A DNA stretch of 64,000 nucleotides, taken from Marisa cornuarietis (lineage: Eukaryota; Mollusca; Gastropoda; Architaenioglossa; Ampullariidae). The notes below the pieces were generated by a model. That model ran no database searches and was not told the DNA's origin. It worked only from the letters and a program-made list of their open reading frames with translations. The DNA lies in NCBI GenBank assembly GCA_004794655.1, contig SMMW01000585.1, positions 10,167,501 to 10,231,500 of the forward strand, in the 5' to 3' direction. A program made the position numbers and the translations under genes. Below are positions 22,473 through 35,127 of this stretch, piece after piece; the stretch's first letter is position 1, and every line of letters begins with the position of its first letter.

Positions 22473-25400
22473 TTATAAAAGATGCCTATATTGTGGATTC
22501 ACATCCAGCCTGCACTTTGGACAAGGAAACTCTCTAGTAAAGAAAGGCTCATACCTGAAACAGGCAAATGAAACTTAAAAGATAGCCTGTTAAAAGCAAA
22601 AAGATCTATGTTACAAAGTACTAAATAGCCTAGCATAGCTTAATTATAATTAGGGTTGCTATAAAAAATACAATAAAGGATTTTTGTGAGGGATATGCAT
22701 ATCTCTCCCCAGCTGCTTAATTCCTCCCAACCCCTTTATAGGTACCTAGTAGTCAGCATGGGAACTTTGCTATACACCAGCGAGATTGTGATGCTGTTGC
22801 TCTATTCTAACCACTAAGCTCTCTGCTATCCCCTATATATATTAATATAATTAAAATACTAAGATCACACATTGATTCTTTACACTACATACCAATGTAA
22901 CAATATGTGTAACACAAATGTACCAAAGCAAGGAAATAATGCACAGTGCCTACCTTATCAGTGTAAACTGCAAAGAGTTAATGCCCTTTTTAACCTTTTG
23001 CAAGCTGAAAGCAGTATCTGACATACAAAAGCATCTCTACTCAAATGAGGTACTTGCAATAAAATTTAAATGAAGTGAAATTATGATGACTTACCAAAAG
23101 TTCACAGCCAGGTTGCGTTTTTGCAAAGGACTTGGATGAGACTGAACTTCATGCCACCAAAATGCTGGCATAAACAAGACTTCTCCTTCTTTTATTGTGC
23201 ACGAAAGCGGTCTGGCTTGCTTGAAGTAAGGAAATCTCTAGAGAAGCAACACATTTTTTACAACTGATTTCTGAATAAGAACTGACAGTTCTGTGGAATA
23301 AGGAGCAATATGCAAAGCATTTGGCTAAAGAACAGTAATAACAGGAAACTGTAACTAAGTCATACTCTCTTGACCAGGTGAGAACAGTTTACTAGAAGAT
23401 GCATAAAATGAGCGTGAAACATATTTTGTACCACTGGGTTTGTATACAAATACAGAAGACAAATAAACCACTCAAAGATTGTGATATGATTGCCAGTTCA
23501 GCAAAGCAGCTGTCTCAGGCAGATAATTTGCTGCATGAAAGCAGACCAGATTACTTTCATATTTCAAATAACTTGCAACATGCAGGCTTCATGATTGTAC
23601 AGAGCTATTTCCCATGCACGGGAATATTTTTTCCCTTTTTGAGATTGGGGGAGGATGTGACTGGCTTTATGGTATATTGTTGATAAAAATATATAAATAT
23701 ACCAAACTTTCCTCAACTGAAGATAAATTAGTTCTTTGCTAATTTGATTATAACTGATTATTTGTTTCTTCACATGTAAAATAATCATGGACATCTGTCC
23801 CATGCCTTATCAGACAATGTAATGTCAAATCGCTGCTACCTACCTCAATGTTTGGGTTTAAAATGTCAATGGGTGTCATGACCATGGATGTGCTGTCCAG
23901 AAGAGTAGATCGCTGAAACTGTCTGGTTGTTTTGTTGTATGACAAGAGAGCTTCAGGAATGTGTGCTTCATACAGAAGTTCATTGTTGTAGGGCTCAAAA
24001 AGGGTAAGTTCTTTTGAGCCACTAATCTGTACCAAATCAATCAATCAATCAATAATGTATAGAGAAATGGCAACAATTTTTTTTACCTAAACTTGCAAAT
24101 AGGTCACGTTCTGCTATAAGGATAAAAAATATAGTCACATCAATAATCACTAATATAATGTTACCAGCAAAACAAAAAACTGATTATCACAATGCTTTCT
24201 GCAGTTATTGGAAGCATTTATTACTAAAATATGTCAATATCATAGTCCTACAGCCTAAACAATGTTTCTAGTTATTGTGTAGCGTTAATATTATTTACTA
24301 TTAATTTACTGTTCATTATTAAATGTTTCTTATACCCATGTGTACCCAAAGTATGAAAGAGTATAAAAGAGAAAGCATGAAACCAGGACAAGTGAATTAT
24401 CAGCTGAAAATTAACATGAAACTACCCACATTAAAAATATTGGACTTTGGACTTGTTAACAAAGCAAAATTTTATAAGAAAATATTTTTTAAAAGCATAC
24501 CTGGCAGAGAAAATTATCAAATGGGTCAAAATGAGTTTTTCCAAGTGTATTTCCATCACTTAACCAAATGTTTAAATGTTTTAGGCTCAGTACATTTTGT
24601 ATGAAAGGCATTTCTGTAATATCTTCTTTCAGGTCTGGGAAGTAGTCAGAAACGGAAGTATATTCTAAATAAGCTGAAAAGTTTGTAAGTAGTCCTTCTG
24701 AAACATTTCCAATAAGATCAAGAAAGTCAGAAAACTCTATGTCTGTTGGTGCAGGCCTGACCACAACCAAATCTGGGTATGGAAGTTTTTTAATAACCGC
24801 TGTTGGTATTTTAAATGTTGCAAAGCTGTCCCAAATGTTTGCTGCTTCAATACCTTCATATTCTCCTTTAGGAGTTAATTTTATGTGAACCTGTCTATCG
24901 CCATAATGCCTTCTAAAAAAATCATTTGTCCATTTCACCAAAGCTTTCCAGTGGTCCATTGCACCTGTTATAATAACTGGTTTAGAACGTGTTAGAAAAT
25001 CATTAAAGAAACGGTCTTTAGTGGGCATTGGGATCCGCTCACATTCTGGTATATTTTGATAAGGTTTAACATTATTTTGCGCAGCAAGGTCTGTCTGACA
25101 TGGTACAAAATCTTTCTCGCACTGTTTCGAAGTTGCTGATTTTCGGAATATGTCGGATATCGTCACTGAACCTTCGAGCTCGTGGACGTGAAACAGTTGT
25201 TCTAATATGGACTCACGGTGCAGTCCTTCGATCGTCATACCCCCATCTATACGGCGAAAAGTATCGCAGACAGAATTAACAAACTCTACGAATGCTTCTG
25301 TTGTCGTCAAGCCACCGTATGGCAACGCTTCTGGGTGCGCCGTGTAGGCTTCCGGTTTGAGAAGACAAGTTCGGTCTTCCACCATCCGTGGGAAAACAAC

Positions 25401-25784
25401 AGCTGAAGGTCGTTCTGAAAAGTCTCCCAAATTAAGCTTATTTCCAGAAGGCCATTGAAAATTTTCAAAATTGCATACACCATAGACAACTTTTGTCTCA
25501 TTCCAGAAGGCCATGTCAGCCCAGTCCAAAAGGTTTTGCTGTCTGTCGTCGGCGTTATCTTTCGTCTGCTTCATATTCAGGAATGTCGAAGACACAGCAA
25601 CGATGCATTTCGACTTCGAAAAATGAAAAATATCAGCTGGCGAAAGAATCGGAGCTGCATCAAGGCATATGATGAGAGAAGACAACGCAAAGCCAAGAGT
25701 TACAGTCACGATCGGCATGAGTGTTGAACGACTGCACAGCTTTCTGTTTGAAAGTGCTGCCATATTGCAAGGGAAGTCACTCAT
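22473..25784 (-). CDS. JmjC/cupin-8 domain Fe(II)/2-oxoglutarate dioxygenase, apparently secretory
   Basis: Four exons join in frame on the minus strand: 25784-24501, 24026-23844, 23237-23095 and 22554-22473, giving 563 residues. A hydrophobic segment (MPIVTVTLGFALSSLIICL) after residues 8-25 looks like a signal peptide or anchor. The cupin-8 region begins near RSKPVIITGAMDHWKALVKW. The iron-binding triad is visible: His418 and Asp420 in GKTHFDPFDN at the end of exon 1, and His518 in PAFWWHEVQS of exon 3. NLAVNFWYEPF follows, typical of the JmjC C-terminal strands. Relatives (JMJD7, HSPBAP1, TYW5, JMJD5 group) hydroxylate proteins or tRNA. Several Asn-x-Ser/Thr sites and the N-terminal segment suggest an ER or secreted location, which is inference. 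A later ATG (MAALSNRK) could be the true start. Confidence 0.85.
22735..22842 (-). mobile_element. tRNA-like SINE head
   Basis: On the minus strand GGGATAGCAGAGAGCTTAGT then GGTTAGAATAGAGCAAC resembles a tRNA 5' half with an A-box (AGCTTAGTGGTTAGA). The following GTTCCCATGCTG is a weak B-box. It looks like a decayed tRNA-derived SINE in the last intron of the JmjC gene rather than a functional tRNA, since no closed cloverleaf forms. Confidence 0.45.
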
Positions 25785-25799
25785 GTTACGACAAGTTCG

Positions 25800-26739
25800 A
25801 AAATGTTAAAGAGCTATCGTTCCTGACTGCGAGATCCAGTCGGGAACTATAGAAGTGGGATTTCTTTTCTCTCTCATTAAAAGAAAAAGGAGAAAATTAA
25901 AGAGTACTAAATGTACGCAAAACATTTAATCACAATCACTAAACACACATAAGGTAAACCTGAACTATAGTATCTATCATACAACATTACTCCTAACACA
26001 ATCCACACAACGAGACCTTCTTACACTCCCCCCCCTCCCACTTCCGCTCTTGCTACTTTTCTACTCATCTTCCTCTGTAAAATCACTATATTCTCTGTTC
26101 CTGTTACTTGGTGCCTTTTTATGTTTTCTGTTTGTCGTCAGTACTGTCGTTTATTCTTCCGTCCCTTTGTGTTCTATCCATTTATAGTCAATGTCTCTTC
26201 CACATTTTAAGCGCTAAGAGCATGCTCTATATGAGTGTGTATATGCGCTATAAAAATCTTCATTTATTATTATCATAACTATATACGTTTACTACGGTAG
26301 TTGCATTTAAATGCGTCATAAGCATTCGGTGTGCGTTTACAAAGTCGCTCGCTCTCACGGAACTGGGCAAACGCAAATGCATTTTTCTGGGCAAAACTAA
26401 CGCCGATAAAAGCTCAAATAAAGCAACTGCTTTGCTAGCAGAATTTATCTGTCTAATTATGTGGTCTGTTTATCGCACGCAGTTTATCGCCATTGGGATT
26501 CGTGACATAAAGACTTGAAGGACTTTCTTTAGGGTGGCGAAGGCGAGAGGAAATTTAACGGTCTACCACAGATCACTTTAACGAGAGTTAACAAGTACAT
26601 GTATTAACATGTCAAGGGTGAACTCTAAATAAGCACGCACTCAAGAAGTGTGTTCAGTAATTTGTACTTGGTTATATCTTACTTTTGAAAGATAGAAGTC
26701 TAACACAATAGTCAGTTTGTGTACTCATCCCCGAATAAT
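25800..26739. other. Intergenic, with a retrotransposon 3' end
   Basis: No gene was found. Around 26040-26290 a C/T-rich stretch ends in AAGCGCTAAGAGCATGCTCT, then GCGCTATAAAAATC and a TTATTATTAT tail. This is the 3' terminus style of the L2-like elements seen elsewhere in this window. The promoter of the JmjC gene should lie close to 25790-26000. Confidence 0.45.
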
Positions 26740-27000
26740 AAAGTGTTTTACTTTTTTTTCACCGCCAGCAAAACACTGCGTTCGATAGTGATCAGCATGG
26801 AGACTTTCAAGACTGGCCTGAAAACTCGCCTCCTTCGGGAATACCTCCTGTTACCTCTCTTTCTCACCCTTATCCCCTCCCTCCCTATTTCCCCCGATGT
26901 TTTCAATCTGCACGTCGTCTTACTGTATTTGTCTATTCATACTACTCTTTTGTGGAAGAGCATTAGCTCACTGCCAAGCGGGAAAAGTATATAGGCGCTA
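26740..27000 (+). mobile_element. LINE 3'-end fragment (L2-like family)
   Basis: The frame reads METFKTGLKTRLLREYLLLP followed by LFLTLIPSLPISPDVFNLHV. The same peptide pattern appears reversed at 44010-44230 (YLLLPFLLTLIPSL-type). FKxxLKTxLLR is the usual C-terminus of L2/CR1-type polyproteins. It ends in GGCGCTAAACCATCATCACC just before a (CA)n run. The fragment is dead. Confidence 0.6.
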
Positions 27001-27019
27001 AACCATCATCACCACTGTT

Positions 27020-27024
<5 letters not shown>

Positions 27025-27083
<59 letters not shown>

Positions 27084-27096
27084 TATATATATATAT
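27025..27096. repeat. (CA)n then (TA)n microsatellite
   Basis: About 28 CA units run directly into about eight TA units. The repeat lies at the 3' end of the LINE fragment and just before a diverged copy of the C1q 3'-flank sequence. Confidence 0.95.
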
Positions 27097-27114
27097 TTTT
27101 TTTTTCGCTTCGCG

Positions 27115-27310
27115 CACTCCACATGAGCCTTCTACAAGTGCCTTCAATAAGAGCTAAACGTGTCTTCTTTAAGACTAATGTATTTTTTGTATTGTACAGT
27201 CACTTCGTCTCCTGTGACAATGTATCATTTATTATGGCGAGTGTGTAAGTGCACAAAGAAGTGAGTGTCACGTTTTGTAGGTTAGATCCTTCACTTGTCT
27301 CTTCATCCTG
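27115..27310 (-). repeat. Diverged extra copy of the C1q 3'-flank
   Basis: CCTTCTACAAGTGCCTTC, TAAACGTGTCTTCTTTAAGA and AGTGTCACGTTTTGTAGG match, with many changes, the segment 27910-28110 in the left inverted-repeat arm. It shows that tandem copying of this flank happened also on the left side. No C1q exon is attached. Confidence 0.7.
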
Positions 27311-28205
27311 CTCTTTTGTGGGCAAATGCGCTTTGAAACTTGGAGTAGTTGTTACCATTCCTATAACCCCCACCACGGCTCAGGGCCGCCGAGAGTCTGC
27401 ACGGATCCCAGGGCAGACGATTTCTCCGCCCCCTTGTAATTAAATTCGTAAATTATTTTCCAATCATATAATGAAATGTTTACAGTTCGAATGTCAATAT
27501 CTACGTAATATAGACTGCGAACACTAGGAAACGTGCACTAGGATCTACATCACTACTTGAACAAAGAGTTGTTTAATTAAGCGCGTCCAGTTAGATGATA
27601 CCGCTGACTTCGCTTCCCACCCCAGGCCCTGTACCCCGACGGCCCGCCTACCTTAGGCCTGGAAATAGTATAAGGCAGACTGGAAACTCAATATCTATCT
27701 ACATGTGTAATGCTTGGGCGTTCTTTCCCCAGACCTTTCCTTAAAAGGAAACGAAAAAGGAAAAATGTCCACTAACCGAGGCCAGGCCCTCTTCACAGCC
27801 GTGGGCCCGGGTACAGCATTCCCCCTCCCCTCCACTGCTCCTGTCAGGCCTATCAACACCACCATCCTCCCACACGCTATTTTCGTTTTGCGTCTCTCTA
27901 CATGTTCTAATCAGAACAAGCCTTCTACAAGCGTGTTCAGTAAAAGCAAAGGTTCAACATAGCCCTGCAGAACTAAGCGTGTCTCCTTTAAGATTAATGG
28001 GTTTATTCAAAGTGCAGTCACTTTGTTTTCTGTGGAAATATATCATTTGTTCTGGTGAGTGTGCATGTGTGCAAAGAAGTGCATGTCACGTTTTGTAGCT
28101 TATATCATTCACAAGCATTCAATACCGACGAAAAAAAAACCCATTGAAATCCACGTGACTTAGTTGAAGTAACAAAACACAAATAAAAAATGACCGAACA
28201 ATCAT

Positions 28206-28211
28206 TTTATT
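28206..28211 (-). promoter_or_regulatory. Poly(A) signal of C1q gene 1
   Basis: AATAAA on the minus strand, in CTGAATAAAATGA context, about 600 bases after the stop codon. The same block is kept at 40944, 41801 and 48910 with the other copies, so it is the likely 3' end signal of these genes. Confidence 0.55.
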
Positions 28212-28808
28212 CAGCACTGAAAGGAGTAAACAGAAAGATATATGTTCTTGAACTTTCTTTCGTGAAATAACTATTATCTTAATGGACAAATTTAGAAACG
28301 TTTCTAGGGAAGAAAGATTTCACACAAAAAACAAAACAAAAAAAAATAACCCAAGTCTCCGGCGTTAATTCGCTGACGCGGCCAAACGTGTCACAGTAAC
28401 ACGGTCTGTTGTTTGCAACTTATGGAGTGGTCGTCTACAGCTAGACATGTGTCCAAATCTGCGTCCCCATTAGATGTAGACTTTAGACAGTTTGGAATTA
28501 TTTGCTTCGTTGAACACTAAACACATTATTTTACTTTGTAAGATCTTAAGCTCTATTGCTAAATAATAAATGTATCTTACATTACCATTTGATATGGTGG
28601 CACTATGATTTTGAATTCCAATATTCACCATCTATCTTATTTACTAATTTCGCGTTATCGTTGCATTCATTAATTTTGTATGTTTAAAATTTTATACAAA
28701 AAGAAAGGGTGCTAGAAAGAATATCACTAACATTAGTAACAGAGAAATGTGGAATTAATAATGGTCAAGCAAACGGTGAAAACCGATTATTTTCATGCTC
28801 CGATTTCC

Positions 28809-29865
28809 TTAGCAGCCGCACACCTTATACCCAGAGAAAAAGGTATGCATCAGTCCCCAGTAATTACCAGGGTATAATGGATTAGCCGTTTCTACCCAGA
28901 CCTGGTCATTAGCTGCTAATGCCAGAGTAACTGCAGTGGACACGCTTTCTGCATCGCCAGTCTGTGTGGTGTTAAGAGCCATCCTGGAGACAGGTGTGCC
29001 ATTTCGTCTGACATCTACCATCACTCTCTGCTTGCCGTTGGTGAACACCTGGGCCGTGAAATGGTACGTTGCAGAGGTTGGAGCCGTGAATTTGCCGGAG
29101 CTGGGGCTATAGGCGCTGCCATAGTTAAAGATGGCGTTATTGAAGATATGCGGACCAGTTGCAGGCGCTGAGACATATTCTGAGGAAAACTGAGCCAGAA
29201 ATGCCACCTCGCCTAGGACACCTGTTTGAACGATTAAAAAAAAAATCCCAAAATGTACGTCAAGATAATACGTATCTATCGCGTATATATATATATATAT
29301 TTCTATGTATTATATATTGCGTATGTTGGAAACTCTAAGTAATTTGAATGACAGAAATTATTAGGTAGTACGAAACAGTTCGCCTGCGGTATGGTTGTTT
29401 GTATTTTCTAAATCTGTTAAGAAACCCAGAACTACTCAGTCGCACTTTTTAGGGGCTGTCTATTTACCTGTCTTAACGATATAAACTACATGCAATTATA
29501 AAGATAGTGAAATTGTACTAGAGTTACCAATGTATTTTCATGACATGAATGTCCTAATGAATATGAATTTTAAAAACGTTTAATTACTTTTGAATCTTTT
29601 CGAATCCAAAAAAAGCCTGTAAATATATAAACGAGACAAAAACTGTTTGCGCAATTTGGTATAAAGTATTTTCTGCCTGTTTGATACTTTTATGAGTCGG
29701 ATACAATTTTTAATGGAATTTTAACATCAGAATTATACAGCATTTAAAGGACACAAATTGGGGATATGTGACAAAAATGTTTTGGCACAAGTTCTTATCA
29801 AATGTTTTAAACCACTCACCTTGCCCAGCAAACGAGCTTACGATCAGCAGCAAGACGAATTTCAT
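28809..29865 (-). CDS. Secreted globular C1q-domain protein, copy 1
   Basis: Two exons: 29865-29820 (signal peptide MKFVLLLIVSSFAGQG) and 29221-28809. They join in phase 1 with a GTGAG donor and CAG acceptor to give 152 residues. The mature part is a single C1q domain from VAFLAQFSSEYVSAP to the YWGLMHTFFSGYKVCGC end, with no collagen region. This is the short secreted type expanded in molluscs, which act as pattern-recognition lectin-like proteins and probably form trimers through the beta-sandwich. Its intron (598 bp) is longer than in copy 2 and contains a (TA)n run. The protein differs from copy 2 at one of 132 mature positions (Ala for Ser in APATGPH). Confidence 0.92.
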
Positions 29866-30830
29866 CTTTGCAACTTACGTTTCACAAAACGTCAACAGGG
29901 GAATATTGAAACCTCGCTGAAGAACAACAATATCAAAACAACAATTAACGCAATGATAAACTCTTTCAAAAAATCTAGCGATGTAGTCAGTTTTGTAGAG
30001 TTTTTGCAATGGATTGCATGAATGTGTGTCTTTCATTTTCGTTACGCTGGTAACACAAAAATATCCATATATTTTAGTAGTATTACACAGCGTTATTAAA
30101 CTTGAAATTGTTTGAATGTTATTTGAAGAATTAATTTTACCCATGCGGTAAAATGGGATATACGTCAGCTCCGCCCAAGCTAACACTTGGCGGGAGGACG
30201 TGGGTAGTGGCGATGAGACGCCATCTTTGCTTTGCACATTGTCTGCACCGTTGATCGTAATAAAAGGTAAACTCTGCCTTCATCTCCAGTTCTGATACTG
30301 CTTCTGCTTCCCTCTAGTATGGTTTAATTTCACTTTGCACTTCAATCTCTCGCTTCGTAACTCCACGACTCGTGTGTTTGATGCTTCAATTTTATCAAAG
30401 ACAAATAAACACTTCATTTGTCGGAAACACGAAGGAGCACGCGCGTTCGCGCATGTGTGTGGCATTCTCTCGTCTTCATCATCAGCAAATAAAATTTTGG
30501 GCAGATGAAGAAGTCTTAGTCAACTTTAGTTTCGCAGAACAAATATCTTCCCTCCACATTTATAAACCACTCCCAAATATGGTCCGCTACACATTAAAGT
30601 GACCAGGGGGCCTTTTAATAAACTTACTGTCATTGATGGACACATCATTAAAAGGAAAAAATAGAGAAACCACACGTAAATGAACACAATCACCGACACA
30701 GAGAATGACGATGAAGACGACAACGATAACAATGATGATGATTATGATGATGATGATTTACCTGTGCCTTGGAGAGAGTGACTTTCGTTGGTCTGACCTC
30801 CTCGATGAGCACGTTAGCAGACAGTGAAGA

Positions 30831-30838
30831 CTTATATA
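30831..30838 (-). promoter_or_regulatory. TATA box upstream of C1q gene 1
   Basis: Mirror copy of the TATATAAG at 38513-38520. It lies about 970 bases before the start codon, so use for C1q requires a spliced 5' non-coding exon. A donor-like GTAAATC follows about 70 bases downstream on the minus strand. The pairing is inferred. Confidence 0.4.
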
Positions 30839-33522
30839 GGCTGACACCACGAATTATGACGATTATGGTCACAACAAACTCTTTTGTCACCAACAACTCA
30901 TTGTTTGACATCGCTGTAACCTTGAAATCAGACTTAACAAATAAAATTAATATATTTTCCATCGGTGTATCCGGTATGAGTGTTTGGTTGGATGGTGTGT
31001 GTGGGATGGGTGGAAGAGGAGGAGGAGGATTATGTATTTGAGAAGCCTGTGAGTTCGTGCATCGTTTAAACAGATGTGTGTTGGGGTGGAGAGAGTGGGG
31101 AGGTACGTGGGTTGATCGTCGGTTGAGAGTTTCACTGCCAGAATTATGCACATAATTTAGCACGCATCGAAGACTTGGCACTCGCCATGCGCTAATCAAT
31201 TCCAGCGCCGTGACGTCCTTGACCTAAAGATAATATTATGCCATCTATCTGTTTTCTACCTGTCTCTTTCAGCTGCTTCCAAAAGATTTTTTTTTTTGCA
31301 GACAGGAACAATAGGTGAGCGATCCTCCGCTGCCATGGATAGGAAGTATTCTGATACCTTTTTTTTACGGTAGAGAGAGGTTTTCTGTTAAAAATATAGA
31401 GAAATACGTTTCCTTAAACTTATGGAAACAAGAATTTTTGTATTCCAGATTGTAATAAGCCTGATATCCTTTTAATTATTTGAATTGAAACGGAAAAAGG
31501 TGGGGGGATGGCGAGAGATTTTCGGAGGGAGAGCGTGATGTAACGGCGTCATTGAGAGGCTCCTTTAGTACAAATCGTGAAGATTAAGGATTTTTTCGAC
31601 TGTTTTGTGTCCTTCCCAAGGACGGGGAGACCTCAGAGGCGGACTTTGGGGTTGGCAACTGGGGCGACCGTCCCAGCCCCGCGCCTGAGGGGTTCTGTGA
31701 AATGAGATTCTTGTGGTATTGTATACACGGTATATAGCCTACACTTACGGCTCTCGGCCCCGCATCGGCCCAGCATATGACAGTCGCCCAGGGCCTCGCA
31801 GGGCCACGATTACTGCTTGTGGAAAACCTGACAAATTATCTTCAGTGCTGTTTTATGATGTCATGACTAATTGCCAAAAGAGGGTATTCACATGAAAACC
31901 TGTTGAGGCACGTTTGTGTCAGTTTTGTTTTTGATTCCTTCTGAGTGTGTAAGTTTTTAACTGAAATAGGGACTGTTTGATTTGCAGTATTGTAAATTTG
32001 TGAATGATTATTAGATTTTAAGGATTGAATTTTTCTGTCTAGCTTTTTTTCGTTTATCTGTGTATTTTTCGTACTGGTGCAGTGGATCTTGCTGAACTTC
32101 AAAAGGGACGGCACCCAGGAAGAAACTGTAATGTCCGTGTTTTTTTATGTTGGAGGTTCTAACCTGACGGCAGAAGCTTCAAGTGAAGTGATTGTAACGA
32201 CCGGCACAGGCAGCAGCAGCAGCAGCAGCAATGGCAGTGACCAACTTTATTAATCCCAATGGGCAATTTGAACGTGAAATATGCTCAGTTACTATAAATA
32301 AACAGTTCTAGTTACAAAATAAGTTCTATTTACAAGGTAAAAGATATGAGCAAGTGACACAATTTAAAGAAAAAATCTTATATCGAGAGTTCTAGACCAT
32401 TCATATGCACACCTATAATACCAGACACACACACATCACTGACAATTCATCTATGATTGAGCATCTGGACTGCAGATAGCATGAACGATTTCATGTGGCT
32501 ATTGCTTCTACACCCAGGCAGAGGAATTTTTTCTCTGAACTTTATAACATAAATTCTCCCGTTAGTACATGTTCAGGTATTGACAAAAGGCGGAAAGCTT
32601 TCCTGACTATGTGTTGATCACAAAAAGAAGATAAATCCCTCTGCTTGATACCAATTATCTTAGAGCAGATATGGACAGCGCTGTTCAGACTATGCCTGTC
32701 ATGGACAGACAGACTGCGGAACCAGCATACAAATGAAAAGGATAAAAGACTCTCAATAAATGACTGATTGAAACGTCCCAAGATTGCTTTGCTGACAGAA
32801 AAACTATTTAACTTAGGCAGAAGGTAATTCTTTGCTAGCCAGGTTTAACATATGTTCGGTGTTTATGTTCCATTTGAGCTGGCAATCAAAAACAGTGCCT
32901 GGGTACTGAAGGAGTTAAAGTTTCAATAGGTTTAATAATAATAACGGAAATTTGAATAGCGCATTTTCCTGCTTTACAGAAGGCTCAATGGCTCAGAAGG
33001 CTTTACAAAGAAATACAAAAACACAAAGACAAAATTCACACAACAAACTGAGGCAGACTAAAACATGTCCATAAACAATGGTACAGAGATATATCAACAG
33101 AATTAATAAACCTCCTTCCCCCCACCAAAAAAAGACTAATAAAAACACGTACATGGGCGCACGCAACATAATATGCAAACGTAATGTCTATAGAAGGACG
33201 AATGGGACGATGAAACATGTCAGTTGTCGGTGACAGCTTGCTCAATCCAGCAGTAAGCGGGGTTTCAAATTCTCACATCCACACCGCACCCCAGTTTTGG
33301 TTTTTTCTGCTCCTAGACTAGCATCAAAAATGCTTCTCGGAAAACTATAATATCTAGTGAGCTCATAAGCCAGGGAAGCAGTGCAAATCCAGTGAGATAG
33401 TATTTACAAAATACGTTTAAACTGTCATCATCCGGAATGAGTCACAAATCTAGAAGTGATCTAGACCAGAGGTTTTCAAATTTTTCCAGACGAGTACCAC
33501 TTTCGAAAATTCGAATTGACCC

Positions 33523-34909
33523 CAGTGGCGTGCGGTGAGATTTCCCACTGGGGACCAGCTATAGGGGACAGGGGGGTGGGGATGAGGGCTAAGAGGGGCG
33601 GTAAGTTACGCGTTTTCCTGCATTTCTCTTGCCGCCTCAATTTGTATCTCGTACTACGTAAATAGTAATACAAGTAATCGACGAACAAATCAGGTTATAT
33701 AACAATGTTGATTATAAGATCATGATTTATGTGAAAATACCAGATAATTTTGTAGATACCATATATAAGCGTTAAATGACGTTAGAAAGGGGAAATGGTT
33801 GAAAACAAGCGAGACGATGTAACCTGTTAAGTAGGTTAGATTACACGCTATGTAAAAAAATAAAAATATCCTTTTTCAAACGCAATAACTGTTATTACTA
33901 AGCTAAAGCAATTTCTATCACCTGTGAGTCTAAAATATCTATATTTCGATATCAATGTATGATAGTAGAAATTAGGTGTCTATCGATATGACTTTACACA
34001 GAGAGATTATACGGTTTCGCTTAGTAATCAGTGGGTCTTCGTGAAAGGCTTGACAGAGAATTCATGATATCTGAGGAAACAAAATCCCAAAACAAAACAC
34101 ACGTAGGATTCGCAATAGGAACGCAATACCTTTCAGAGAAAAGGCCCCGCGCAAAACCACTACACCACAGAGACATTGTTATCGTTGAGTGTAAACTAAC
34201 CTATTTAACAGGATACATCGTCTCGATTGTTTTAAACCATCATTTATTTCACCTTTATGTGTCATAAGTTTTAGGCATTGAGTTATTTTGCCTGTCACTA
34301 TTAACTGTATGCAGCCCTTCATAATGTAAACGTCGTTGAGCTTAGCACCATAGCAAGTTTCATAGCTGGCAAAGACTGATTGAAAGCAATGTGCGCTGAG
34401 CCATCGCGGGCTCCTGATGACGTATTGAAGGGACCAGATTTCTCAAACGAGTCCCTCTCAATTTACAAAAAAGATTTTTGTTTTCAGTCAGTCCTGAGTT
34501 AAGTACGCTCACTGGACACCAAAATGCACTAAAAAACTTAAGTTGGAGATTGTGACTGTGCAACCACGGATTCCTGTCGATCTTTAGTAGAAACTTCGCA
34601 CGTAACTTACCATACAAGGACAAGTTGGCGCTAACACAGGCGCTGAAGCCAAAAGGGGACTAGTAGTGAGCCGGCTGGTCCTCACGACCACGTGATCTAC
34701 TCTATTCAACAGCAGACGAAACGCGGTAGCGACTGCGAAGGTTAGTTCCCCGGCGCTACGGTTAGAAGAGGGGCAAGACCCATTTTTCACCGGCGCTTTT
34801 CAATAATTCTAAAACGCTGTATGTTAAAATATCGTCAAAGAAAAAAATGATTACTTGTGACTCTTAGGAGACTAGCATAGTCCCCGTGTCCACGGACAGC
34901 ACGCCACTG
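33523..34909. mobile_element. hAT-superfamily element nested inside the first
   Basis: Inverted ends start CAGTGGCGTGC on both sides. An exact 8-bp target duplication ATTGACCC (33515-33522 and 34910-34917) proves insertion into the outer hAT. The 1387-bp interior has only short open frames (78 and 87 codons) with no transposase signature, so it is probably non-autonomous. Terminal similarity to CAGTGGCG-type hAT MITEs is family knowledge. Confidence 0.9.
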
Positions 34910-34985
34910 ATTGACCCTACCCCCTGCAAATATATAAATTCTAGAACTCAAACTTAGGTTCGTCGGTATTTAGTATATGATTTAG

Positions 34986-35127
34986 CAGTGGCGTAGGAAG
35001 ATCCTCGGCTTTGGGGGGGGGGGCAAGGTCCATGCTGACAATGAATAACGTTCACATTCTTGCCTTCCCAGCATCTCTTTTTGGGGGGCGGCTGCCCCCC
35101 TTGCCCCCCCCGGTTCCTACGCCACTG
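34986..35127. mobile_element. Small MITE nested in the outer hAT
   Basis: The 142-bp element starts CAGTGGCGTAGGAAG and ends in the inverse TTCCTACGCCACTG. Inside each end is a G- or C-run (GGGGGGGGGGGC and GCCCCCCTTGCCCCCCC), so it can fold into a long hairpin. TTTAG is repeated on both sides (34981-34985 and 35128-35132), perhaps the remnant of a target duplication. It may be hAT-related. Confidence 0.75.

Larger units (their letters stand above)
27829..32016 (-). repeat. Left arm of the C1q inverted duplication
   Basis: This arm is the reverse complement of 37174-41348 along almost its whole length, including a complete C1q gene, its promoter region and 3' flank. The shared outer edge is CCTCCACTGCTCC, and the inner edge lies near ATTATTAGAT. 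Differences are mainly indels: a shorter GAT repeat, a longer C1q intron, and absence of about 230 bp present at 38050-38280 in the other arm. Confidence 0.9.

Noticed and set aside
22735..22842. A functional tRNA gene
   Set aside because: Only A-box-like and weak B-box-like pieces exist; no complete cloverleaf with a matching acceptor stem can be drawn.
27025..27080. A CRISPR array or other spaced repeat
   Set aside because: It is an uninterrupted dinucleotide microsatellite. No spaced repeats of CRISPR type occur in the window.
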